A stretch of DNA of 64,000 nucleotides, taken from Formosa agariphila KMM 3901 (GTDB lineage Bacteria; Bacteroidota; Bacteroidia; Flavobacteriales; Flavobacteriaceae). The notes under the pieces were generated by a model, which had not been told where the DNA came from, did not search any database, and saw only the letters and a list, made by a program, of their open reading frames with translations. Positions 9,202-19,078 of the stretch are shown here, one piece after another; the stretch's first letter is position 1, and each line of letters opens with the position of its first letter. The position numbers and the translations under genes are program-made. Location of the stretch: contig NZ_HG315671.1 in assembly GCF_000723205.1 (NCBI RefSeq), positions 632,851 through 696,850 of the forward strand. The letters run 5' to 3'.

Positions 9202-10200
9202 ATGACTGAAGGAAATTTTGTAGATTACGTTAAAATCCATTTAACATCTGGAAACGGAGGTAAAGGGTCTACGCATTTACATCGTGAAAAGTATATCACA
9301 AAAGGAGGTCCCGATGGGGGAGATGGTGGACGAGGAGGTCACATTATTTTTAAAGGTAATGATAATTTATGGACCCTTTTTCATTTAAAATTTAAGCGTC
9401 ATTTACGTGCTGGACATGGTGAACATGGAAGTAGTGGTCGTAGTACAGGTGGCGATGGAGAAGATGTGTATTTAGATGTTCCATTAGGAACCGTTGTACG
9501 TGACACTGAAACAGATGAAATCCTTTTCGAAATTACCGAAAATGGAGAAGAACGTATTGTTTGTCAAGGTGGAATGGGTGGTCGTGGAAACTGGCACTTT
9601 AAAAGTTCTACAAACCAAACACCACGTTACGCACAACCAGGTATGCCTTTAGAGGAAAAGTATGTTACTCTAGAGTTAAAATTACTTGCCGATGTTGGTT
9701 TAGTTGGATTCCCTAATGCTGGGAAATCAACGCTATTGTCTGTAATCACATCTGCAAAACCAAAAATTGCAGATTACGAGTTTACGACTTTAAAACCCAA
9801 TTTAGGTATTGTTGAATATCGCGATTTTCAAACTTTTGTAATGGCCGATATTCCGGGTATTATTGAAGGTGCTGCAGAAGGAAAAGGATTAGGATATTAT
9901 TTCTTAAGACATATAGAGCGTAACTCGACCTTACTGTTTTTAATTCCTGCAGATGCTGAAGATATTACGAAGCAATATGAAATTTTGTTAGATGAATTAC
10001 GTCGATACAATCCAGAAATGTTAGATAAAGATCGTCTAGTTGCTATTTCTAAATGTGATATGTTAGATGCAGAATTACAAGCGGAATTACGTATGGAACT
10101 TGATGAGAAATTAGGAATTGATTATATTTTCATTTCAGCAGTTGCACAACAAGGCATTACAGAATTGAAAGATAAACTTTGGAAAATGTTGAACGTTTAA
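9202..10200 (+). CDS. obgE: Obg-family GTPase (ribosome assembly)
   Basis: 332 residues. The N-terminal glycine-rich Obg fold (about 1-160) has repeated GG-rich turns such as [14 protein letters not shown] and GMGGRGN. The GTPase domain has G1 GFPNAGKST near residue 169, G3 DIPGIIEG near 216 and G4 SKCD near 278. The C-terminal OCT domain of some Obg proteins is absent, as in other short Obg proteins. It works in late 50S assembly and stress signalling. It sits behind hpt-adk and ends at a strong terminator. Confidence 0.96.
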   Translation: MTEGNFVDYVKIHLTSGNGGKGSTHLHREKYITKGGPDGGDGGRGGHIIFKGNDNLWTLFHLKFKRHLRAGHGEHGSSGRSTGGDGEDVYLDVPLGTVVRDTETDEILFEITENGEERIVCQGGMGGRGNWHFKSSTNQTPRYAQPGMPLEEKYVTLELKLLADVGLVGFPNAGKSTLLSVITSAKPKIADYEFTTLKPNLGIVEYRDFQTFVMADIPGIIEGAAEGKGLGYYFLRHIERNSTLLFLIPADAEDITKQYEILLDELRRYNPEMLDKDRLVAISKCDMLDAELQAELRMELDEKLGIDYIFISAVAQQGITELKDKLWKMLNV

Positions 10201-10225
10201 GTCGAAGTTTTTCAATATAGAGTAT

Positions 10226-10255
10226 AAAAAAAGGAGCTGTTAAGGCTCCTTTTTT
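10226..10255. terminator. Bidirectional intrinsic terminator between obgE and the macroglobulin gene
   Basis: GGAGC at 10233-10237 pairs with GCTCC at 10245-10249, extended by A7 and T6 flanks. It serves obgE on the plus strand and may also end the convergent macroglobulin transcript. Confidence 0.85.
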
Positions 10256-10283
10256 GGTTTGTAAAGTTTTATCTGGAGTTAGT

Positions 10284-10313
10284 TGTGAGATTCTGAAACG
10301 AGTTCAGCATGAC
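10284..10313 (-). repeat. Copy of a dispersed palindromic repeat
   Basis: Read on the minus strand it begins GTCATGCTGAACTCGTTTC and continues AGAATCTCAC. It is the same element as the two copies at 18901-18986. The arms CTGAA and TTCAG flank a short CTCGT loop. It lies in a convergent intergenic gap, the usual location for such elements. Confidence 0.6.
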
Positions 10314-10343
10314 TTTAATTAATGATTTTAGCTTTCTTTTTAA

Positions 10344-13300
10344 CTACTTCACCGAAATGCGAACCCCTTCACTATGACTACTAAATTCTGGGGCATACAT
10401 ACTTTGAATGGTTGTAATACCGTTACTCATTGTTCCGGCGTTGTTTACTCGTAAATCGTATTCGAAGACATACACACCTTTTTGGATATTATCGAAAAAG
10501 AAGTGCGTTGCCACGTCTTTTGTACTTTGGTAATAGCCCAAACCATCTTGCCATTTGTATTTAGAAATTACGTCTACAGGTTCTAATCCGGAAGCTCTCA
10601 TATCTTTCATATGTAGAAACTCCATATCACGGTCCGTTTTTAAGGTGATTCTTACTCTGATTAAATCGCCTACTTTTAAAGTCGTTTCTGAAGTGACGTT
10701 AGATAATACTTCACCTGTATCGGTATTCGATTTAATAAATAACTTTTTGGTTAATTGTAACGGCGTTTCTGCTGAAGTAATCGCATCTAAATCTTCAAAA
10801 TATTGCCAGTACATACTTCCCCAAGCCATGCCCTTGTCTTTTTTAGTTAAGGTAACTTCTGCCAATTCAGGTGTAATCTCCTCGGCCGTCCAAGTGGTTT
10901 TAAAGTAACCTGTGCCAGCTTCAACTTTGGTGTTTTTTAATTTATCTTCCGGAATGGGTTGTCCGCTAACGGTAATGTCTACAGATTCTGAAACCGATAA
11001 CCAGTCGCTACCTTTTAGTAAAATAGCATATACGGCATCTGTGGTCGATTTTGTAGTAGACCAACGATTGGTCTGTTTGTTTTTCAATAACCATTTTGTT
11101 AAATTATCGATGGTTTTCGTATCCTTTTCAATTTCCGAAAAGGCTTCAATTAATAGCGATTGGGTTTCAATAGGCGATTCGTACCAATACCATGATGCAG
11201 TGTTGGCCTTCCAATACATGCCTAATTCATCATTGGTAATACTATTTTCTTTTAACGATTTTATAATGGCAATTGCTGTTTTTTCATCTCCTAAACGCTG
11301 TGCAATAAGGGCCATTAATCCTTTATTGTATAGCGAACCTTTTGTCCAATATGTTTTAATTTGAGAGCCATAATAATCGATAATGTTTTGAAGTTCTTCA
11401 GACGGTTTGTCTTCAGCATAAAAACTTCTCATATATAAATAATGCAACTGTATGTTGTTTAAATGATAGGCATCATAATCTGGAGTTTCGTTGTGTTTAG
11501 CAATGTCTTTATACGTATCTATAAATTCGGCATCGGTGAATTTAAGAGCCTTAGATAACATGTTTTTTGAATCTTTAGTATCGACACCTAAATGTTTTAA
11601 ATGTCCAAATCCAGTCACGATATGTTGTGTGATGTATCTGTTTTCGCGTCCGCCAGCAAACCAAGGCCAAGCGCCAGAACCTAACTGATTACTTTCCAGT
11701 TTTTGAAGCGTGGCCTGCATTTTAGCACTCATTGTATTCATATCGAATAATAAACCGATACGTTTCTTTTGTTCCGTTTCACTTTGCGCATCTCGTAACC
11801 AAGGCGTTTCCTCAATAAGAATCGATTTTAATTCGTCGTTCTTTTCAAGATTACTTATTAATGCATCTTTTGAAGCCCATAAATTAAAGACCTCCTGAAT
11901 TCTCGGATTAGAATTTACGATGTGACTTGCTAAGGCATTCCCATAAAAGCGAGAAAAAATTTGCTCGTTACAATCAAACGGATACTCAATAATATATGGT
12001 AAGGCTTGAATAGCATACCAGGCCGGATTAGAGGTAATCTCTAAAGTTAGTTTATGTTGTTTTAATGTTTTAGAGGTGTTGTGTTTTAATTTATCTAGTT
12101 GGAAGGTGCGCGATTCATTTCCGTTTACCCACATGGGTAAAGTTTCGGTAACTAACATACGGTTCGATAACACGGGTAAAACATTTTGCTCGCCATCGCT
12201 AAAGGTTCCTGCTTTAGCAACTATTTTGTATTGCACAGCATCGACAGTTTCTGGAATCTTAAGTGTCCAAGAGACTTGTGTATTGTTATTGGTGTCTACA
12301 GTAAAAGATTTTACTGCATTTGTGTTTTCTAAATTAATATCGATTGGTAGGTTCGTTATGGCATCGAAAAGCTGTAAAACGGCTTCACCTTCTAATTGTT
12401 TGTCAGATAGATTTACAATTTTACTACTCATGGTAATGGCATCGCCTTGACGTAAAAAACGTGGCGTGTTAGGCTGAACCATCAGTTCTTTTTGAGTTAC
12501 AGTAGTTAAAGTGCGTTGTGCCGTTTGCATAGTCGATGTATGTGCCAAAAGTTGCAATTTCCATTGCGTTAACGCTTCCGGTGAAGTAAAACTGAAACTG
12601 ACATCACCTTCACTATTGGTTTGAAGTTGCGGAAAGAAGAAGGCGGTTTCTTTTAGGTTTTTTCTGATTTTTACGGCGTTAAATTTAGACCCATTTTTGG
12701 TCGTTATGATAATGACGCCGTTGGCCCCTTTGCTTCCATAAAGAGCAGTTGCTTCAGCTCCTTTTAAGACTTCAAGCTTTAAAATGTCGTCTTTATTAAG
12801 ATTATTAGTTTCTGAAACGACGCCATCAATTATATAAAGTGGTGCTAAGCCTTCGTTATTTTCTGAATCAATACCACGAATGGAAAACGGTACTTCCATA
12901 TCTTCCATTACAGTTTCTTCAATTTCCGTTTCATTTGACATAATTTCTACACCAGAAACAGCGCTAGATAATTTTCGTTTTAACTGCCAACCATTTTCGT
13001 TAAATTGAAACCCAAACCAATTTAGTGCATCAAATAGTTGGCTTATATAATCCTGTTGATAAGAGTAGAAGTCTAAATCGTGGTAATTCGTCCCGAAAGA
13101 CGTATAAGATTTCCAGTTGTTGTATGAAGCATAACGGGATGGATTTAAGTTTTTAAGATTCCAGTTGTGAGGTTTAAATTGGTCTAAAGAAGCATCGTAC
13201 ATACTTGCTAGAATCTCTGCTGTAACTTTATCGCCCTGTGCTCCTGTAATATTAAAACGCCATGTTTCTTCGTTTCCAGGTTGAATTTTATCACGGAATG

Positions 13301-16300
13301 TTAGCGTTTCAATCTGTAAATCTGTTTTCGGGTATGGCACGTTAATTATAAGCGTACCGGTTTTAAAACTGTTATAAATTGCATAACTATAATGAATTGC
13401 AAATCCGCCTAAATCTGATGATGTAATAGGTATTTCAATAGTTTTTTTATTCTGATTTAAAGTGATTATGTGTTGAGAAAATGGTTTCTTATTCTTCTCG
13501 ACTTCTAGTGTAACCACTAAATGTTCGCTAGCAGAACCTAGTGTTAATTTTACAACTTCATCTGGTGAATACTCCGATTTGTTCGTGGTTATTTGAAACA
13601 AACCTTGGTCGGATACGGTTTTGTCTTTGGCACTATATAATTCAAAACTTGCTTCGTCGGTTACTAGTTGTCCGAACTTATCTTTGCTCTCAAAAATCGC
13701 TATATATTGACCCGATTCCCAACGTTTGGCTTTATCGAAGGTTACGGATTTTGCCTCGGCTGTATTAATGTTCTTTTCTAATACAATAGCTCCTTTTTTC
13801 CAATTTTCAAATGCGCCTTCATTGGTGTACGAATCGTGTGGGAAAAGCGTTTTAAATGTGGTCTCATCTATGGTTTGGTAATCTGGAGCACGCCATGGGC
13901 GCTCTCTTAATACTTGATTTGGCGCTTGTAATTTGTAGACTTTTAAAACGCCCTGAGTAGGCGTAAATTCACCATTTAAATTGGTTGTTTGAATATAAAT
14001 TTCATTTGATTTACTAGACTTGTCTAGTTTACGTTCTATTTGCAAATTCGCAAGTAAGGTATGATATCCTACAGAAATGGTTTTCGATGTACTTCGGGTT
14101 TCTCCATTAATATCTGTGATATCGGCAGTGACTTCGTATCTAAAAACGGGTAAAAACGATTGGTCGATACTTTGGTCAGGAATGGCTTTAAAATTAATTT
14201 TGAAGTTTCCTGAATCATCTGTCACGGTTTCTCCATGCGTTATATCTTGAGGTGAATTATAAAAATAAGGATGTGTACTGTAATATCGGTACGGCATATC
14301 GGCGATGCGTTTTACACGGTAGACAACTGTTGCATTTGTAATTTTACTGCCTGTAAAAGCATTTGCTTTCCCAGTTACTACAACCGAGTCGTTAACGGTA
14401 TAGGTTTCTGTAATTGAATTAAATTCGGCCTCGAACGTTGGACGCTTGTAATCTTCTACCGAAAAAAATAGTCGAGACTGTATATGCTCGCTTTCCGATT
14501 TTATTTCTAATCGATATTCTCCATTTAAACCACGTGTAGGTAAGATGAATTCGCCATGAATAGAACCAAAATCATTTGTGTTTAGAGTAATGATATTTAT
14601 GTTTTCGTTATTGGTGTTAATTAATTTTACAATTAACGGTTCTGCTTTTATAACATCACTTTTATTTTCTAGTGTTTGCATAGCAATCGCCTTAAAATAG
14701 ACGGTTTGCCCTGGTCTGTAAATACTTCTGTCTGTAAATAAAAAGGCATTGTATTTTGTTTTGTTTTCGTTCTGGTTGTATTCGTAATTATATCCCAGAC
14801 GAAAATCATCAAAATATGCAATATCGTTTGGTGTTTTTATTTCAAGGTCGAAACGTGTATATACTCTGTTAGTTGTTTTCGGAATACTGAAATGCCCAGA
14901 AGAATCTGTGCGCTTCGTTTCTGTTTTCTTTTTATTATTGTTATAAGTGTAATGTATCTCGATTTCTGCATTCGGAAAAGGTGCTCCCGTGTTTCTATCT
15001 ATACATTGAAAGCGATTCGATGCATCGTCAGGTTTTTCAATAATAGCAACATTAGAAACCTGAAGCGTAATATATGCTGTAGTATTTGAAGCTGAATCTA
15101 TAGCTGAAATAATATAGAAACCATTATCAAATTCAGGAACGATGACTTCTGTAGTGTGTTCTTGATAATCGTGTTCGTTTTTTAAATCGGATACCCATGT
15201 TTTGTCAGTTTTATAACTCTTTACAAAACTATCTTTTTCTGTTTTTTTATATATATTGTTAAATTCGAGAATGTCTTTGTGGCTAACTTTAGAGGCTTTA
15301 AAGACTAGTTTATCTACATTTTTATAGCGAATTAAAAAACGGGATTGTGTCAGAATTGGCAATATACGTTCGTTGGTAATGCCAACTTCTGGCACCAATA
15401 TTACCGACTTTAAATGTTCGCTTTTTTCTGCAATTTTCGTGTTTGGAAACTTTGAGATAACTGCGTTGCAAAGCGCTAAGGCGTCTTTATATTTCCAACG
15501 GTTTTCGGTATTTATATTTGGAGAATAGTGCGCGCCTTGAGACATCCAAATCTTAGCAATTTCTAAATCGTAATGTCCGCTAACGGCCTCAGTTTTGTGT
15601 TGATTACGCGATACTCTTAATGTGTTAATAAGTGCTTCGTCTGTGTTTTCGAAAACGGCTTTGTCCTTAACAAACAACAAACGTTCAATATCTACGGTTA
15701 CTAAAGCCTCAGTGTTTTTAGTATTTATATGAAATTGAATGAGATTCTGATAAATTTTTAAGGCCTGAAATTCTAACGACATTGAGTTCTTTGTTTCTAA
15801 TTTTAATTTAGAAAACTCATGAGCAGGACTTAGTAATTCGGAGTCGTTGATTTCAAATTTATAAGCAGGTTTTGTAATGTTTCGTTCGGTGCTTTTATAG
15901 AATTTTAAAGCTTCATGACTTAGTAAATCGTAAAGTGTTGGTCGGTACAGTTTTGAATTTTTTTGTTCTAATAGTATATCAGAAAAGTTGTCTATTGGTG
16001 TTTGTTTTAAGACCGTTTCATTTGTTATACTATTTTGAAAATGTAACTGAATGGTTTCAAAAAGGGTATTTAAATCCCAAGTTCTAAAATCGGTTTCATC
16101 TACTTTTTCTTCAGTTTTTGTCCGGTTGTAAAATTTATAGCGATTTTGCTTAAAGTAATCCCAATATAAATTGGCCAAAATGCTCTCTAAAATATTTTTT
16201 GTCGGCGCTTGGCTTTTCGAAATTTCAACTTTAAAATTGTTTATAATACTAAGTTGAGCATCTTCTTCGAGCACCAAAGCGAATTTACTTTTATACAACA

Positions 16301-16499
16301 TCGACTTAATATGCTGAGGTTGATTCTTGTGTTTGATTGCTAGTTTATCAATGTTTTCAACTTTTTCTAAAGCAGATTTTGGTAAATCTGAAAGCTCTAA
16401 CGTTTCGACTTCAGACCATAAACTTTCAAAATTGGGTTGCTGAGCCAAGATGCTATTTGTGAAAATTAGGCTTAAAAGAAGGGGCTTTATAAATTTCAT
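10344..16499 (-). CDS. Alpha-2-macroglobulin-like secreted protein with SusC-like plug segment
   Basis: 2051 residues with an N-terminal signal peptide (about 1-19, ending SILAQ) and no lipobox. The order is a helical N-terminal region, macroglobulin domains with the MG2 hallmark FTDRSIYRPGQTVYFKA near residue 585, the later A2M core (LTQWKLQLLAHT), a thioester-type motif CNEQ at 1510-1513 in EYPFDCNEQIFSRFYG, the helical thioester domain, and C-terminal MG domains. The family traps proteases covalently; bacterial members guard the periplasm or cell surface. Between the N-terminal macroglobulin domains and the A2M core (about residues 1200-1268) sits a segment ending YGSKGANGVIIITT, which is the tail of a TonB-receptor/SusC plug. 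No penicillin-binding protein gene is adjacent, unlike in proteobacteria. Confidence 0.9.
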   Translation of the reverse strand: MKFIKPLLLSLIFTNSILAQQPNFESLWSEVETLELSDLPKSALEKVENIDKLAIKHKNQPQHIKSMLYKSKFALVLEEDAQLSIINNFKVEISKSQAPTKNILESILANLYWDYFKQNRYKFYNRTKTEEKVDETDFRTWDLNTLFETIQLHFQNSITNETVLKQTPIDNFSDILLEQKNSKLYRPTLYDLLSHEALKFYKSTERNITKPAYKFEINDSELLSPAHEFSKLKLETKNSMSLEFQALKIYQNLIQFHINTKNTEALVTVDIERLLFVKDKAVFENTDEALINTLRVSRNQHKTEAVSGHYDLEIAKIWMSQGAHYSPNINTENRWKYKDALALCNAVISKFPNTKIAEKSEHLKSVILVPEVGITNERILPILTQSRFLIRYKNVDKLVFKASKVSHKDILEFNNIYKKTEKDSFVKSYKTDKTWVSDLKNEHDYQEHTTEVIVPEFDNGFYIISAIDSASNTTAYITLQVSNVAIIEKPDDASNRFQCIDRNTGAPFPNAEIEIHYTYNNNKKKTETKRTDSSGHFSIPKTTNRVYTRFDLEIKTPNDIAYFDDFRLGYNYEYNQNENKTKYNAFLFTDRSIYRPGQTVYFKAIAMQTLENKSDVIKAEPLIVKLINTNNENINIITLNTNDFGSIHGEFILPTRGLNGEYRLEIKSESEHIQSRLFFSVEDYKRPTFEAEFNSITETYTVNDSVVVTGKANAFTGSKITNATVVYRVKRIADMPYRYYSTHPYFYNSPQDITHGETVTDDSGNFKINFKAIPDQSIDQSFLPVFRYEVTADITDINGETRSTSKTISVGYHTLLANLQIERKLDKSSKSNEIYIQTTNLNGEFTPTQGVLKVYKLQAPNQVLRERPWRAPDYQTIDETTFKTLFPHDSYTNEGAFENWKKGAIVLEKNINTAEAKSVTFDKAKRWESGQYIAIFESKDKFGQLVTDEASFELYSAKDKTVSDQGLFQITTNKSEYSPDEVVKLTLGSASEHLVVTLEVEKNKKPFSQHIITLNQNKKTIEIPITSSDLGGFAIHYSYAIYNSFKTGTLIINVPYPKTDLQIETLTFRDKIQPGNEETWRFNITGAQGDKVTAEILASMYDASLDQFKPHNWNLKNLNPSRYASYNNWKSYTSFGTNYHDLDFYSYQQDYISQLFDALNWFGFQFNENGWQLKRKLSSAVSGVEIMSNETEIEETVMEDMEVPFSIRGIDSENNEGLAPLYIIDGVVSETNNLNKDDILKLEVLKGAEATALYGSKGANGVIIITTKNGSKFNAVKIRKNLKETAFFFPQLQTNSEGDVSFSFTSPEALTQWKLQLLAHTSTMQTAQRTLTTVTQKELMVQPNTPRFLRQGDAITMSSKIVNLSDKQLEGEAVLQLFDAITNLPIDINLENTNAVKSFTVDTNNNTQVSWTLKIPETVDAVQYKIVAKAGTFSDGEQNVLPVLSNRMLVTETLPMWVNGNESRTFQLDKLKHNTSKTLKQHKLTLEITSNPAWYAIQALPYIIEYPFDCNEQIFSRFYGNALASHIVNSNPRIQEVFNLWASKDALISNLEKNDELKSILIEETPWLRDAQSETEQKKRIGLLFDMNTMSAKMQATLQKLESNQLGSGAWPWFAGGRENRYITQHIVTGFGHLKHLGVDTKDSKNMLSKALKFTDAEFIDTYKDIAKHNETPDYDAYHLNNIQLHYLYMRSFYAEDKPSEELQNIIDYYGSQIKTYWTKGSLYNKGLMALIAQRLGDEKTAIAIIKSLKENSITNDELGMYWKANTASWYWYESPIETQSLLIEAFSEIEKDTKTIDNLTKWLLKNKQTNRWSTTKSTTDAVYAILLKGSDWLSVSESVDITVSGQPIPEDKLKNTKVEAGTGYFKTTWTAEEITPELAEVTLTKKDKGMAWGSMYWQYFEDLDAITSAETPLQLTKKLFIKSNTDTGEVLSNVTSETTLKVGDLIRVRITLKTDRDMEFLHMKDMRASGLEPVDVISKYKWQDGLGYYQSTKDVATHFFFDNIQKGVYVFEYDLRVNNAGTMSNGITTIQSMYAPEFSSHSEGVRISVK

Positions 16500-16641
16500 A
16501 TCGTGATTTTGGTTGATGCGTATGTTGTTTGACTATTAAGTTGAAATCAAAAACAGTTCCAATCTAAGTTTAAATGAGAAAGTTACTCTTTTTTTAATGG
16601 TTTGCGTTTTGAGAATTAGATAAAAGGGAGCGATAAATCGT

Positions 16642-16649
16642 TATTTTTG
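16642..16649 (+). promoter_or_regulatory. -7 promoter box of the TPR gene
   Basis: TATTTTTG ends five bases before the ATG at 16654, predicting a message with little or no leader. No TTG is found 19 bases upstream. Confidence 0.45.
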
Positions 16650-16653
16650 CGTT

Positions 16654-17400
16654 ATGAAATTTCGTTTCGTATATATTTTTATAATTCTTTTAGGGCTTCC
16701 GCAGTTGCTGTATTCGCAATCGCGTTTCTCTGAGGCGCAGACGTATTTTGATACAGGAAACTACACTAAAGTCATTTCAATATTAGAACCATTAACTAAA
16801 GAAATATCGGATAACCGGTCTAAAGCAATTGAATTATTAGGTGATGCCTATAGCCATACAAAAGATTGGGATTCTGCAATTAATCAGTATAATGTATTAG
16901 TAGATTTAAATCCTGAAGTGGCCAATTACCATTATAAATATGGAGGCGCTTTAGCTATGAAAGCATTAACGGTAAATAAACTTATGGCTATTCCGTTGAT
17001 TTTAGAGGCGAAATCAGAATGTATCCAAGCTTCGGAATTAGACCCAAATCATATTGAAAGCCGTTGGGCATTAGTCAAAATTTATATGGAATTACCTGCC
17101 GTTCTTGGCGGAAGTACGTCTAAAGCCATTACCTATGCCAACCAATTAGAATCATTGACTAAAGTGGATGGTTATCTCGCAAAAGGCTATCTCTACAACA
17201 AAGCAGACGATTTTAAACACGCAGAACAGTTTTATAAACAAGCTCTAGATATTGGCGGTTCGAAAACCTGTTATATGGCTCTTGCCGAATTTTATTTAAA
17301 TCGAGACCAGAAAGAAAAAGCTATCGCTGTTTTAAGAAAGGGATATGGGCGTTTAGAAGCCGAAGAACTTCAGCAAAAAATAGAAGATATTACCCCATAA
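16654..17400 (+). CDS. Secreted tetratricopeptide-repeat protein
   Basis: 248 residues with a signal peptide (about 1-21, ending LLYSQS) and no lipobox cysteine. The mature part is built of TPR-type helix pairs: FSEAQTYFDTGNYTKVISIL, AIELLGDAYSHTKDWDSAIN, YNKADDFKHAEQFYKQALD and CYMALAEFYLNRDQKEKAIA. The middle section (VNKLMAIPLILEAKSECIQA, LPAVLGG) resembles bacterial periplasmic TPR proteins of unknown role. It probably scaffolds a periplasmic complex; no partner is evident. It is followed by mpl after 54 bases. Confidence 0.8.
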   Translation: MKFRFVYIFIILLGLPQLLYSQSRFSEAQTYFDTGNYTKVISILEPLTKEISDNRSKAIELLGDAYSHTKDWDSAINQYNVLVDLNPEVANYHYKYGGALAMKALTVNKLMAIPLILEAKSECIQASELDPNHIESRWALVKIYMELPAVLGGSTSKAITYANQLESLTKVDGYLAKGYLYNKADDFKHAEQFYKQALDIGGSKTCYMALAEFYLNRDQKEKAIAVLRKGYGRLEAEELQQKIEDITP

Positions 17401-17454
17401 ACGTTCTGAAAAACGTACTAAAACGTGTATATTTACGGTCTTCAAAATAAGTTT

Positions 17455-18810
17455 ATGAATGTACATTTTATAGCCATTGGCGGAAGTGCAATGCACAATT
17501 TAGCCTTGGCCTTACATAACAAAGGTTATCGCGTAACAGGAAGTGACGATGAGATTTTCGAACCTTCTAAATCAAGATTACAAACCAAAGGATTATTACC
17601 AGAAGCTTTCGGATGGTTTCCAGAAAAAATTACGACAGATTTAGATGCTGTAGTTTTAGGAATGCATGCTAAAGCCGATAATCCGGAATTGCTAAAAGCT
17701 CAAGATTTAGGACTTAAAATATATAGTTACCCTGAGTTCTTATACGAGCAATCTAAAAACAAAACGCGTGTAGTTATTGGTGGAAGTCATGGAAAAACAA
17801 CCATTACCTCTATGATTTTACATGTTATGCATTACCACGATAGAGATGTAGATTTTATGGTGGGCGCGCAATTAGATGGTTTTGATGTGATGGTAAAACT
17901 TACCGACGACAACGACTTTATAGTGTTAGAAGGTGATGAGTATTTAAGTTCACCAATAGATAGACGACCTAAATTTCATCTATATAAACCAAATATTGCT
18001 TTATTAAGCGGTATTGCTTGGGACCATATTAATGTGTTTCCAACATATGAAAACTACGAAGAACAATTCCAGATTTTTGTAAATAGTATAGTAAGTGGAG
18101 GAAGCATTACGTACAATGAAGAAGACGAGGCTGTAAAGCGTGTGGTTGAAGCGTCTGTGAATCCGATTAGAAAATTACCTTATCAAACGCCTGAATATAC
18201 TGTTGAAGATGGAGAAACCTTATTAGAAACAGTCGAAGGGCCGTTGCCAATCGAAGTATTTGGAAAACATAATTTAAATAATTTAGGTGGTGCCAAATGG
18301 ATTTGTCAGCATATGGGAATCGATGAAGATGATTTCTACGAAGCTATTTCTACATTTAAAGGCGCAAGTAAGCGTTTAGAGAAAATAGTTGAAGGACAGA
18401 ATAGTGTTGCTTATAAAGATTTTGCACATTCGCCAAGTAAAGTAGAAGCTACGACTAAAGCAGTAAAAGCACAATTTGAAGATAGAAAATTAGTAGCATG
18501 TCTAGAACTACACACATATAGTAGTTTAAATGCCGAGTTTTTAAAAGAGTATAAGGGGACTTTAGATGATGCCGATGTTGCTGTAGTATTCTATTCTCCG
18601 CATGCGGTAGAGATTAAAAAATTAGATACGGTTACAGAAGCACAAATCGCTTCAGCTTTCGAGCGTGACGATTTAATTATCTACACCAATCCAGACGATT
18701 TTAAAACCTTTTTATTCGCTCAAAACTTTGAGAATACGTCCTTGTTATTAATGAGTTCGGGGAATTATGGTGGCTTAGATTTTGACGATGTGAAGTCTCT
18801 GATTAAATAG
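17455..18810 (+). CDS. mpl: UDP-N-acetylmuramate:tripeptide ligase (murein recycling)
   Basis: 451-residue Mur ligase that attaches recovered L-Ala-gamma-D-Glu-meso-DAP to UDP-MurNAc. The N terminus has HFIAIGGSAMHNLALALH, the ATP loop is GGSHGKTTITSM near residue 110, and the central domain has EGDEYLSSPIDRRPKF, typical of Mpl rather than MurC. The C-terminal domain includes YKDFAHSPSKVEATTKAV. I start at ATG 17455 (MNVHFIAIGG); an upstream GTG at 17425 would add ten atypical residues. Presence implies peptidoglycan recycling and DAP-type peptidoglycan. Confidence 0.94.
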   Translation: MNVHFIAIGGSAMHNLALALHNKGYRVTGSDDEIFEPSKSRLQTKGLLPEAFGWFPEKITTDLDAVVLGMHAKADNPELLKAQDLGLKIYSYPEFLYEQSKNKTRVVIGGSHGKTTITSMILHVMHYHDRDVDFMVGAQLDGFDVMVKLTDDNDFIVLEGDEYLSSPIDRRPKFHLYKPNIALLSGIAWDHINVFPTYENYEEQFQIFVNSIVSGGSITYNEEDEAVKRVVEASVNPIRKLPYQTPEYTVEDGETLLETVEGPLPIEVFGKHNLNNLGGAKWICQHMGIDEDDFYEAISTFKGASKRLEKIVEGQNSVAYKDFAHSPSKVEATTKAVKAQFEDRKLVACLELHTYSSLNAEFLKEYKGTLDDADVAVVFYSPHAVEIKKLDTVTEAQIASAFERDDLIIYTNPDDFKTFLFAQNFENTSLLLMSSGNYGGLDFDDVKSLIK

Positions 18811-18840
18811 ATTTAAGAACAAAGATTGCTTCGCTTTTAG

Positions 18841-18875
18841 AATCAAGAATCAAGAATCAAGAATCAAGAATCAGG
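18841..18875 (+). repeat. Heptanucleotide tandem repeat, five units
   Basis: Five consecutive AATCAAG units, the last changed to AATCAGG, lie 31 bases after the mpl stop. It is non-coding here. A seven-base period next to a gene end is prone to slippage, but no reading frame depends on it. Confidence 0.9.
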
Positions 18876-18900
18876 AAGATAAGGTTTCATTTAAACTAAT

Positions 18901-18986
18901 CGTCATTCTGAACTTGTTTCAGAATCACATAAAGTATAGTTTATGGAATGGGAGAGTGTGAGACCCTGAAACTAGTTCAGGGTGAC
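18901..18986. repeat. Pair of inverted dispersed palindromic repeats
   Basis: Copy A (18901-18926, plus) begins CGTCATTCTGAACTTGTTTC; copy B (18957-18986) is the same element on the minus strand, beginning GTCACCCTGAACTAGTTTC. Each copy is itself a hairpin. In A the arms are TTCTGAA/TTCAGAA and in B CCCTGAA/TTCAGGG, so base changes in one arm are matched in the other. A third copy is at 10284-10313. Such elements are common between flavobacterial genes, but I cannot name the family. Confidence 0.75.
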
Positions 18987-19023
18987 AAGTACCATTAAAT
19001 TCAGTATTAAAAAATATAACATA

Positions 19024-19061
19024 AAAAAGCGAGATTTTGAATCATCAAAATCTCGCTTTTT
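19024..19061. terminator. Bidirectional terminator between mpl and the MscS gene
   Basis: A perfect 17-bp stem (19024-19040 with 19045-19061, core GCGAGATTTTGA) and an ATCA loop, with A and T runs in the stem ends. It separates the two convergent genes. Confidence 0.88.
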
Positions 19062-19078
19062 GTGCTTAATGCATACTG

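Noticed and set aside
10555-15089. Several plus-strand open frames of 60-150 codons
   Set aside because: They lie antisense within the macroglobulin gene, have no family resemblance, and no promoter or leader; the long minus-strand frame explains the region.
18841-18986. CRISPR array
   Set aside because: The heptamer repeats have no spacers, and the palindromic copies are inverted and only two; no cas genes are present.
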